This document shows, one piece after another, positions 57,907 to 64,000 of a stretch of 64,000 nucleotides of DNA. The position numbers were made by a program, and so were the translations under genes. The notes under the pieces are model-generated. The model was not told where the DNA came from. It was given only the letters and a program-made list of their open reading frames with translations, and searched no databases. Source of the stretch: Mesorhizobium sp. M2A.F.Ca.ET.046.03.2.1 (GTDB lineage Bacteria; Pseudomonadota; Alphaproteobacteria; Rhizobiales; Rhizobiaceae); assembly GCF_003952425.1 (NCBI RefSeq), contig NZ_CP034449.1, positions 1,984,001-2,048,000 on the forward strand, given 5' to 3'. The first letter of the stretch is position 1. Each line of letters starts with the position of its first letter.

Positions 57907-58638
57907 ATGCGCCATGCATGTCTTGACGGTGTCCGCCTCGTCTCCGATCGTCAACCGACAAAGCTCCGCGTCGAGGAGCATACCGCCGGTCCGCCCTCCA
58001 TATGGCTACATCCTGATGGGAACAGCATGGCATGGATCATCGTCGACATCGGCGAGCGGGACTGGTCGAAGCTTGCCTACCAGTTCGGCCATGAACTCAG
58101 CCATGTGACAGCCAACAACTGGCAGGCGGACGCCAAGCCGGCACCTCCTTGCCAGTGGCTCAAGGAGGCGATGGTGGAGGCCTTCTCGCCGCGTGGTCTG
58201 GGACTTTTTGCAAAAAGCTGGAAGACGGACCTGCCCTTTGCCGGCGACAACGCTTTCGGCGACGCCATTGCCGGATATCGCGAGGATATCATCATACGCT
58301 ATAGCAGGCTCGCCGACAGCCAGGGGCTCGCCCGCGATTCTGCAGCATGGTTCTCCGACAACCGCAGCGCCGTTCGCCCAAGCCAGTCCCTGACCATTCT
58401 TGCCCAGTACCATCAGGCTCCGGACAGTGTCGAGGCGCTTGGCGCATTCAACTGCTGGCCAGAGCGCACAGCTGTTCCAGCCAGCCAATATCTCCAACGC
58501 TGGAAAGCGAGCTGTGCCGAGTTGCGCGCCTCGACGCAACGGCGGTCAGCTGACTGGCCGCGGCGGCGACATCATCATCGACGATCCCCTGAAGGCGGAG
58601 GATGCACATTCCGAAACGGCGCGCAACAAGTGCGCTGA
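57907..58638 (+). CDS. Hypothetical protein with HExxH motif, C-terminus fused out of frame to phage DNA
   Basis: Residues about 1-210 form a globular protein: MRHACLDGVRLVSDRQPTKL, WLHPDGNSMAWIIVDIGERD and YQFGHELSHVTANNW, a zinc-metallopeptidase-like HExxH followed by QWLKEAMVEAF with a Glu that could be the third ligand. From about residue 212 (after CAELRAST) the frame runs antiphase over a terminase gene and reads as Arg/His-rich nonsense, so the native C-terminus was probably lost. Related proteins are rhizobial hypotheticals. Peptidase activity is untested. Confidence 0.6.
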   Translation: MRHACLDGVRLVSDRQPTKLRVEEHTAGPPSIWLHPDGNSMAWIIVDIGERDWSKLAYQFGHELSHVTANNWQADAKPAPPCQWLKEAMVEAFSPRGLGLFAKSWKTDLPFAGDNAFGDAIAGYREDIIIRYSRLADSQGLARDSAAWFSDNRSAVRPSQSLTILAQYHQAPDSVEALGAFNCWPERTAVPASQYLQRWKASCAELRASTQRRSADWPRRRHHHRRSPEGGGCTFRNGAQQVR

Positions 58639-59506
58639 ATGGGTCCGAACGACTTTGATGTCGCGCTTCGACAACCCGGCCACCGGCGCCGTTATCCTTG
58701 TCATGCAGCGTCTCCATGTCGACGATCTGGCGGGTGTCCTTTTGGAGGCGGGCGGCTGGGATCACCTCAATCTCTCCGCAATTGCCGACGAGGACGCCCG
58801 AATTCCAATGAGCGCAAGTCGCTGGCAGGAGCGCAAGATCGGTGACCTGCTCCATCCCGCTCGGCTCGGAATGCCTGAGCTTGACAGGCTTAAGCGCGAT
58901 CTCGGGTCGCTCACCTTTTCCGCCCAATACCAGCAGTCCCCTGCCCCGGCGGATGGCAACCTCGTCAAACGCGCTTGGTTTCGCTACTACGACCTGGCTC
59001 AGTTCGATCGTCGTTCAATGACGATCGTGCAGAGCTGGGATACCGCTCTGAAGGGCGACCCGAGTTGCGACTATTCGGTCGGCTCGACCTGGGCGAAAGA
59101 CGATACCAAGTACTACCTCCTTGACCTCGTCCGTATTCGAGCGTCTTACCCCGACCTCGTCAAGGTCGTCCGCCAATCCATCGATGAGCACAACCCGGAC
59201 ATCGTCCTGATCGAAGATGCAGGCTCAGGTTCGAGCCTGATCGCGGATCTGGATAGCCAAGCCATCGCCACCACCCCGGTAAAAGCTCGGATCGACAAAG
59301 AGGCCCGTTTGATCCGCGCAGCAGCGATGATTGAAAATGGCAGCGTCTACCTGCCGAAAGACGCGCACTGGAAGGACAACTTTATCCTTGAGGTGCTTGC
59401 CTTTCCGAACGGCAGGCACGACGACCAGGTCGACTCCATGTCCCAGGCCTTGATCTGGATGAAAGACGACAAGCCGACGGGTGGGTTCTACATCGGGAAG
59501 TGCTAG
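58545..59506 (+). pseudogene. Phage terminase large subunit, N-terminally truncated
   Basis: Frame continuing to 59506 reads LTGRGGDIIIDDPLKAEDAH, VILVMQRLHVDDLAGVLLEA, FSAQYQQSPAPADGNLVKRA, then the nuclease domain with VQSWDTALKGDPSCDYSVGS, IVLIEDAGSGSSLIADL and NGRHDDQVDSMSQALIW. These match the end of the ATPase and the complete C-terminal part of a phage large terminase. The Walker A region is missing. The junction at about 58540 with the HExxH gene marks a deletion. Confidence 0.8.
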
Positions 59507-59911
59507 CCGGCCCGTCGAGCGATCGATGTCTGCAAAGGGGCCGAAAGCGGATGGTCAGCTTATGGCGTCGCCCGTCGAATGCGGACAAAAGTGGCCCTTT
59601 TTGTAATGAAAAGCCCACCACCGGAGCACAGTGGTGGGCCTGACATGGCACTAGGAATGGAGAGCCGATCTGAGGGACGTTGGATCGGCCGCCCGACACC
59701 GAACTACGAGATGCGCCTCGTGTTCCAGCCTAATCGCCCTCGGGCTGCTACGGTGCTGTCGATTTCCTTCTCGACACGTTGTTCTGGTTTGAATACCGGG
59801 CGACCCTAGTACATGGCAATCGCCCTTCTGGTGAGCACTGCTTGGCGCCTGGCGGACGGCTGTGCGCTGAGGCGGAGGCAGTTCGGACGACACAGCTCGA
59901 CTAATGGCCGG
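59507..59911. other. Intergenic region after terminase remnant
   Basis: About 400 bp. Frames of 76-105 codons on both strands lack domains. The only clear element is the minus-oriented hairpin at 59613-59639. Confidence 0.35.
59613..59639 (-). terminator. Intrinsic terminator, minus orientation
   Basis: GCCCACCAC and GTGGTGGGC form a perfect 9-bp stem with a 9-nt loop. Read on the minus strand it is followed by TTTTCATTA, so it would stop transcripts coming from the YidB-like gene side. Confidence 0.6.
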
Positions 59912-60364
59912 CTAGGCCCCGGTACGTGGCGGCACCCGATCAAGAAGAGTAATGTCCTCCGAGCCTGCAGCGGGCATTTCGCCATTCGGAGTCAACTTGT
60001 TGATCGCCTCAGGCAAATCACGCGTTATCCTGGCGATCAGTTCATCCCGGGACAAGCCCGTCTGCATTGAAAGCGAAGTCAGCGTTTCATCGTCGATCGC
60101 CGTCTCGACCTCTTTCGGCTCGATGGGTTGGTTCGGGCCGGGGCTGACCCAGGAATCCACCTTAGACCCGGCTCCCGCATTCCTGAATCGCTCGACGATA
60201 TCGCCTAGCGCTGTCCCGGAAACGCCTTTGGATAGTTGGTCCAGTATGCCGCCCTGCGGATTGTTCGGATCGCGACTCCCGCGCAGCAATTCCCCGATCT
60301 TGTCGCGATTTTGGTAGGCGAGCACGCCTAATATGGCCACAGCCAATCTGCCCAGATTTGCCAT
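59912..60364 (-). CDS. YidB/DUF937-family protein
   Basis: A 150-residue protein. LAVAILGVLAYQNRDKIGEL starts it, GGILDQLSKGVSGTALGDIV is the linker, and LTSLSMQTGLSRDELIARIT with DLPEAINKLTPNGEMP is the YidB C-terminal core. ATG 60364 has GAGGATGATCA upstream. YidB-like proteins are widespread in Proteobacteria with unknown function. It is transcribed alone, toward the minus-oriented terminator at 59613. Confidence 0.85.
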   Translation of the reverse strand: MANLGRLAVAILGVLAYQNRDKIGELLRGSRDPNNPQGGILDQLSKGVSGTALGDIVERFRNAGAGSKVDSWVSPGPNQPIEPKEVETAIDDETLTSLSMQTGLSRDELIARITRDLPEAINKLTPNGEMPAAGSEDITLLDRVPPRTGA

Positions 60365-60639
60365 TGATCATCCTCCCAGCAATCACAGGGAAGCAGTTGT
60401 GGGCGGAAAGGTTCCGTAGCGGACGAAAAGTAGCCGGCAGCGTGTTGGAGCAAGATCGGCGGCATATCAGCTTCATTAGACAGAAGGCTACGCAGCCAAT
60501 TGCCTATGATTGAGCCGCTGCCCCGGATATATCGTTCTACACAATCCTCAATTGGTGGACTCCCGCGATATATCGGCAGCTAGTGTGTTCCGCCGTCAGG
60601 CCAGAAGGAGGGCATGCCTGCGGAATCCGGGAGGAAACG

Positions 60640-60843
60640 ATGACTGCAAAAAAAGAAGACTACCGCACGAACAGAGCTGACTATCTGCTTGCCGCGAAGA
60701 AAGGTCGAGCGACCGCTGATGATGATCGCAATGAGTCACTCGCAAGGGAGATGTGCCAAAAAGACTGGCGCTTAGCCGCGTTGGCCGCAAATCCCTGTAA
60801 CAGCTTGCCGGAACCGAGGAAGCCAAGCCGCCCGCTTCTGTAA
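60640..60843 (+). CDS. Small hypothetical protein, charged
   Basis: ATG 60640 is preceded by GAGGAAAC. The 67-residue product (MTAKKEDYRTNRADYLLAAK, then DDDRNESLAREMCQKDW) is strongly charged, with a Pro/Ser-rich end. The strong ribosome binding site and composition support a real gene. No family recognised; longer frames from 60583 are less likely. Confidence 0.6.
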   Translation: MTAKKEDYRTNRADYLLAAKKGRATADDDRNESLAREMCQKDWRLAALAANPCNSLPEPRKPSRPLL

Positions 60844-60897
60844 GAGCGGAAACTCGCCTATTTGGGTAAGGCGCCCAGCCCTTCCGCCGCTCCGGCG

Positions 60898-61074
60898 TCA
60901 GAGCATGGTTGTGAACTGCAAGTTCCGATCATCGCGGCCAGCGGCGCGGCATTCGTTGCAATAGTTGATCTTGAGCAGATCCCAATGAAGGCAGGGCTGG
61001 CCCGGCCCGAACCGCCTAGCCAATGAGGCGACGTTGAGTACCGCCCCATGGAACAATTTCTGGGCGCTCGGCAT
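60898..61074 (-). CDS. Small CxxC protein (copy 2), possibly truncated
   Basis: ATG 61074 to TGA 60898 gives 58 residues: MPSAQKLFHGAVLNVASLAR, RFGPGQPCLHWDLLKINYCN, then ECRAAGRDDRNLQFTTML. A CxEC pair may bind zinc. A copy at 57590-57790 extends further (TPEQRKRW), and here one extra base near the stop would restore a similar extension, so a frameshift may have shortened it. No strong Shine-Dalgarno. Confidence 0.4.
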   Translation of the reverse strand: MPSAQKLFHGAVLNVASLARRFGPGQPCLHWDLLKINYCNECRAAGRDDRNLQFTTML

Positions 61075-61104
61075 TGTTTGTCGAATTCAACGGAGGGCCA
61101 GCCA

Positions 61105-61341
61105 ATGTCCATCATTGAAAGCATCACCGGCATCTTCTCATCGAAGGAAGAGCCGAAAAAGGGGCGTGCAAGAAAGGCTGCTGCGCCGAAGAATGCAGCT
61201 CCGAAGAAAGCCGCTGTTAAAGCGTCCGCTGCCAAGGAAGCCGGTGCCGCACCGGCGATGTCAGCCCACTCGAAAGACTCTGCCTCAAAGGGTAAGTCAG
61301 GGCAGCGCAAGGCGGCCGCCAAAAAGAATGCAGTCCACTGA
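61105..61341 (+). CDS. Lys/Ala-rich small protein, histone H1-like
   Basis: ATG 61105 is preceded by GGAGGG. The 78-residue product begins MSIIESITGIFSSKEEPKKG and continues with repeated AAAPKN, AAPKKA and AAVKAS units, resembling bacterial H1-like nucleoid proteins. It ends at 61341 directly before a strong terminator. DNA binding is likely from composition but not proven. Confidence 0.7.
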   Translation: MSIIESITGIFSSKEEPKKGRARKAAAPKNAAPKKAAVKASAAKEAGAAPAMSAHSKDSASKGKSGQRKAAAKKNAVH

Positions 61342-61347
61342 CGAAAG

Positions 61348-61373
61348 AACCCCGCGAAAGCGGGGTTTCTTTT
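61348..61373 (+). terminator. Intrinsic terminator
   Basis: AACCCCGC-GAAA-GCGGGGTT is a perfect 8-bp stem with a GNRA tetraloop, followed by TCTTTT. It lies 6 bp after the Lys/Ala-rich protein gene. Confidence 0.9.
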
Positions 61374-61600
61374 ACAGAACCGCCCGACGCCGGTTAACTC
61401 CCCAGGATCTCGGCCCGGCGCCTGCTTTCAGGAATTCACCCTACGAAGGCGCCGGCCGTTCTTAGCGGAGACGGCCAGAGGTCGGAAACGGCAGCTGCGT
61501 AGATAGCTCTAAGTTGCGGATTACTTCATGAGCGAAAAAGCCCGTTGCCAATGCCAAGGAGACGGGACAAGCCACCGAGCTCCAACAAGGAAGGGACCAC

Positions 61601-61822
61601 GTGTCCAAAAGCTTTTTCGTCGAAGAGATGGCCGGCGATTTGTCGACCGCAAGCGGCGAAATTACTGCGGAGACGCCTGAAGAGGCCGTCGCCCGCGTGA
61701 TTAGCGACGCTGTTGTAACGGAAAATTGGGAAGCCGGCGCCGACGAGAAATGGGTCAGAGTGACAGATAGCGAGCGCGGTATAATCTATCGATTTCAAAT
61801 CCCGCCTAAGACGGCTGACTAG
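61601..61822 (+). CDS. Small hypothetical protein, paralogue of the gene at 63831
   Basis: GTG 61601 follows AAGGAAGGG at good spacing. The 73-residue protein reads SKSFFVEEMAGDLSTASGEI, then TPEEAVARVISDAV and KWVRVTDSERG. The pattern VEEMAG-...-AxTxxxA...-WVRVT-E is shared with the partial protein at the right window edge. The pair defines a small family with unknown function. Confidence 0.6.
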   Translation: MSKSFFVEEMAGDLSTASGEITAETPEEAVARVISDAVVTENWEAGADEKWVRVTDSERGIIYRFQIPPKTAD

Positions 61823-61985
61823 CCGGGCCTGTTCCCTCAATCTGGGTTGCAGAGAGGTACCGCATCCCTGCAATCTCTTCAGGTATCCGTAAGCCGGAGG
61901 CCTCCCGACACAAAGTCGTTCGTGCCGCTTCTCTGGAGGCGCAGCGTCCGTCTCCTCCCCGAATGCAAGGACTTCGCTCCTGCCG

Positions 61986-62270
61986 TTGAACCTCCACGTC
62001 CCACGACCGTTGAGCGCGACCAAGACCTATCGCCAGGGAGTGCAAACGACCAAACCGATCGAGAGCTGGAACGATACGTACAAACCAGTTGAGCTTGCCC
62101 AGAAATACGGTCTAACAATCGGGCAGGCTAAGATCGTCATCAGTTCCAACGGCCCATCGAGACATGGCTGCGAAGTGGGAGCGGAGGCTTTCCGGAATGC
62201 TTTGAAGATGCGGACCGGGCGGAAACCTTCACGTCATCGCTCCGCCGGTCCAAATCCCCGGGCAGGTTGA
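61986..62270 (+). CDS. Small hypothetical protein, DUF3606-like core
   Basis: The segment SWNDTYKPVELAQKYGLTIG, then QAKIVISSNGPSRHGC, resembles short rhizobial DUF3606-type proteins (AQK-G-T--QA---I---G). The start is unsure: TTG 61986, TTG 62010 and GTG 62040 all lack a clear ribosome binding site. Function unknown. Confidence 0.4.
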   Translation: MNLHVPRPLSATKTYRQGVQTTKPIESWNDTYKPVELAQKYGLTIGQAKIVISSNGPSRHGCEVGAEAFRNALKMRTGRKPSRHRSAGPNPRAG

Positions 62271-62339
62271 CCCAAACTCCATCAATCGGAGCGAATTGCT
62301 TCAAGCACGGCCTGATAAACGCTGCGGGTATCTTCCTCG

Positions 62340-62560
62340 ATTTCGTTGCTGTTGATGCCGTCTGCCACCGCCTTCGCGGTGAGTGCCGCGGTCTGGCTAG
62401 TCATCTTCAGTGGCTCTCGGCCGCCGCCGGCGGCTACCTCGCCGGACGTTTGCGAACGAAATGGGTCAACACTCACACGGACGAGGTCTATTTCCGCGAT
62501 ACCGCACATGGCTTTTTGGCGTGGGCCTTGGCGACGCCCAATCACCAGCGCCAATGCGCC
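62340..62560 (+). pseudogene. Membrane protein remnant, frameshifted
   Basis: One frame gives PSATAFAVSAAVWLVI and a second, shifted near 62400, gives LQWLSAAAGGYLAGRLRTKW and HTDEVYFRDTAHGFLAWALA. Together they match a rhizobial multi-pass membrane protein whose conserved loop reads GGYLAGRLRTKWV and DTAHGFLAWA. Both ends are missing. Just beyond, a minus-strand fragment (SGNIEDAKNKAKAVADKAAQ, stop at 62563) resembles the tail of a CsbD-like protein. Confidence 0.5.
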
Positions 62561-62777
62561 AATCAAGGCTGATGTTGCGCTGCCTTGTCGGCGACGGCCT
62601 TGGCTTTGTTTTTCGCGTCCTCGATGTTCCCCGAGACCGCATCAACACGCTTCGTGGCGCAGCCTCTTCGCCGATGCAAGGTCGCTCGGCACGTTGTGAC
62701 GCCACTGTGAACGACGCTTCGGTGTTGCCACCCGTGAGCTTCGGCGGCAAGTCAGTGGAAGAGAAACCGGCCGGCGA

Positions 62778-63086
62778 CTAGATCCGCGTCACCTTGTCGA
62801 GATGCAGTCGCAGCCTTTGGCCTTCAGCATAGTTCAGAGCATATTGCTCGCTCACAAAGGTGCGGGCGCTTTCTTTCCCGTCCTCCTGGACGAGGACGTG
62901 CCATTCCCCACAAACCTCGGTTATCGAGACGGAATTCACGGTGCAATGCTCTGCGCTATAGGGATTGAGCAACGGTCTCGTCTCAATCAGTAATTCGCGC
63001 GACCGCTCGATCGCTTCCTTCGAGCTTGCGATGAGTACGACGTCGAGCGCTGTTTGGTTTGGGCAAGTGGAGACTGGATCGGCCAA
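62778..63086 (-). CDS. Hypothetical protein of 102 residues
   Basis: TTG 63086 is preceded by GGGAG at 7 bp on the minus strand. The protein reads SSKEAIERSRELLIETRPLL, then EVCGEWHVLVQEDGKESARTF and YALNYAEGQRLRLHLDKV. It resembles a rhizobial small-protein family in which SITE--G-WHVLVQEDG is conserved. Probably cytoplasmic; function unknown. Confidence 0.6.
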   Translation of the reverse strand: MADPVSTCPNQTALDVVLIASSKEAIERSRELLIETRPLLNPYSAEHCTVNSVSITEVCGEWHVLVQEDGKESARTFVSEQYALNYAEGQRLRLHLDKVTRI

Positions 63087-63409
63087 CGAATTGCTCCCGG
63101 TCTGGGTTCAGACAAGAGCGCGGTCGGTGTGTCTCTCAGCCGCCGATGTCCACAAGGTCGTTACCGGCGATAGGTCACTTATGCGCCCGTGCCGCATCGC
63201 CACCAACCACATTTGATATGGCAGTAGTCGCACGTTCCATCACAAGAGCCCGTTCGCCTGGGGAGGGTCGAACGGGCTCCGGGGTCTGGGCCCCCGGCTG
63301 CGCTGGGACCTCGGCACGAGCTGCGCAGCGAAACACAACAAGGCGGCTGGCGGATTGTTCCATTAGCTGGCGCTTGCGAACCTATCTGCCGCTCCGGCAT
63401 TGTAATGGC

Positions 63410-63712
63410 ATGGCCAAGGGCAGCATAAAGGTCGGCGACGAGGTCGCCATAACGGCAACCGTGCGCAAGCGCGTGACAGAGGACAGGATCAGCGTTTTGA
63501 TCCCGTCGTACCATCAACCACATTCGATCGTGGACACCACGCCTCACATCAGCAGCGGGCAGCAGATCGAGATTGTGGGAGAGGTCACACGCGTCGACGA
63601 GGACACGGTGACGATCGGCGGCAAGGATCTCGGGATAACGGTCAAGACGAACACTGTGCGGCTGGTGACGAGCCACGTTCCACCTATGAGGAAGGCACCC
63701 TCCGCTAACTAG
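63410..63712 (+). CDS. Small beta-rich hypothetical protein
   Basis: ATG 63410 starts a 100-residue product (MAKGSIKVGDEVAITATVRK, then HISSGQQIEIVGEVTRVDED and TVTIGGKDLGITVKTNTVRL) that looks like a small all-beta domain. ATG 63405 is out of frame. The longer frame from 63059 is Arg/Ser-rich and unlikely upstream of 63410. The ribosome binding site is weak. Function unknown. Confidence 0.55.
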   Translation: MAKGSIKVGDEVAITATVRKRVTEDRISVLIPSYHQPHSIVDTTPHISSGQQIEIVGEVTRVDEDTVTIGGKDLGITVKTNTVRLVTSHVPPMRKAPSAN

Positions 63713-63830
63713 GCAACTTAGTCGCCTGTGGAGCGCCGTTCGCCTAGGTCGGCTCGCGCGCTCGCACCTCTGAGCCGCAACAAGGCCTGGCGATCATCGT
63801 TGGAGCGGTGACCGAAACGGGGCGCTATGC

Positions 63831-64000
63831 ATGAAAACCTACCAAGTCGAGGAGATGGCCGGCGAGACGCCGGTTTCCCGTAACACAGTCACCGCCAAGT
63901 CGCCGTGGGAGGCTGCGACCCTCAGTACCAAGAAAGAGGTCCAGGCGCGCAGAGAAGAACGGCTATGGGTTCGCGTTACCGAAGAAAGCGGCCGCGCGGT
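63831..64000 (+). CDS. Small hypothetical protein, paralogue of 61601 (3' end beyond window)
   Basis: ATG 63831 begins MKTYQVEEMAGETPVSRNTV, then TAKSPWEAATLSTKKEV and ERLWVRVTEESGRAV, and remains open at the right edge. It shares the VEEMAG start and WVRVT end pattern with the protein at 61601. The two lie about 2.2 kb apart in a block of small genes. The stop is outside the window. Confidence 0.6.
   Translation, partial: MKTYQVEEMAGETPVSRNTVTAKSPWEAATLSTKKEVQARREERLWVRVTEESGRA

Noticed and set aside
61034..61465. 143-codon frame over the Lys/Ala-rich gene
   Set aside because: Arg-rich shadow of the frame at 61105, and it runs through a strong terminator.
61526..62023. Minus-strand frame of 165 codons overlapping the small genes at 61601
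   Set aside because: Arg/Gly-rich without domain. The plus-strand gene has a good ribosome binding site and a paralogue.
62282..62404. Minus-strand 40-residue frame (MTSQTAALTAKAVADG...) with plausible composition
   Set aside because: It lies antisense to a recognisable membrane-protein remnant on the plus strand, so it is more likely a shadow.
1..64000. CRISPR arrays, complete IS elements, rRNA genes or replication origin
   Set aside because: None seen. The only repeats are short pairs, coding repeats and a transposase tail remnant.

Overview
The window looks like chromosome or accessory-island DNA of a Rhizobiales alphaproteobacterium, most likely Mesorhizobium or a close relative. This is inferred from the high GC content, the rhizobial-type exopolysaccharide (EPS) genes, the type I-secreted GH16 glycanase, the YidB-like protein and many small rhizobial-style hypothetical proteins. 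No rRNA, CRISPR array or complete insertion sequence was seen.

Layout. 1-1 kb: a protein truncated by the window edge and tRNA-Thr(CGU). 1.3-10.6 kb: a catabolic block with a B12-dependent diol/glycerol dehydratase (large and medium subunits fused, plus small subunit), an isochorismatase-fold hydrolase, an APC permease, two SDR dehydrogenases, an APH-fold kinase and a class III PLP enzyme. The kinase and PLP enzyme together suggest amino-alcohol phosphorylation followed by phospho-elimination. 11.4-15.1 kb: three transcription regulators (one Crp/Fnr, two NarL/LuxR-like). 15.6-25.9 kb: an EPS export protein, a CelD/Fem-like GNAT transferase, a very unusual class II tRNA with a GUU (Asn) anticodon, a phosphopantetheinyl transferase, a TubC-docking/thioesterase protein, an A-PCP NRPS module whose specificity residues read as Asn, an acyl-CoA dehydrogenase and a GH16 lipoprotein. 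26.5-47.1 kb: EPS assembly genes. A minus-strand block holds glycosyltransferases, a flippase and a Wzy/GT-C-like protein. A plus-strand block holds a GT2, a GMC oxidoreductase, epimerases and a complete GDP-D-glycero-D-manno-heptose pathway, including a three-domain fusion enzyme. 48.4-54.3 kb: a GH16 glycanase followed by a type I ABC/HlyD secretion pair; the ABC protein carries two tandem C39-like domains. 54.4-57.2 kb: decayed GDP-mannose genes. 57.6-64 kb: phage terminase and membrane-protein remnants among small hypothetical genes.

The most interesting signal is at 17.8-24.8 kb. A Fem/CelD-like transferase is followed 125 bp later by a chimeric tRNA with a Leu-type body, a long variable arm, an Asn anticodon, and the U1-A72 pair and G73 typical of tRNA-Asn. 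Immediately downstream lies an NRPS module whose ten-residue code (DLTKIGEVGK) is a known Asn code. I propose that this locus makes or transfers an asparagine-derived group, possibly onto the EPS or a lipid, using both carrier-protein-bound and tRNA-bound Asn. This is inference and needs testing.

Several genes are visibly decaying: a GH5-like glycosidase, a GT2 stub, a GT4 start fused to a GT2, a phosphomannomutase, a mannose-1-P guanylyltransferase and a terminase. This marks the EPS region as one with active gene turnover.
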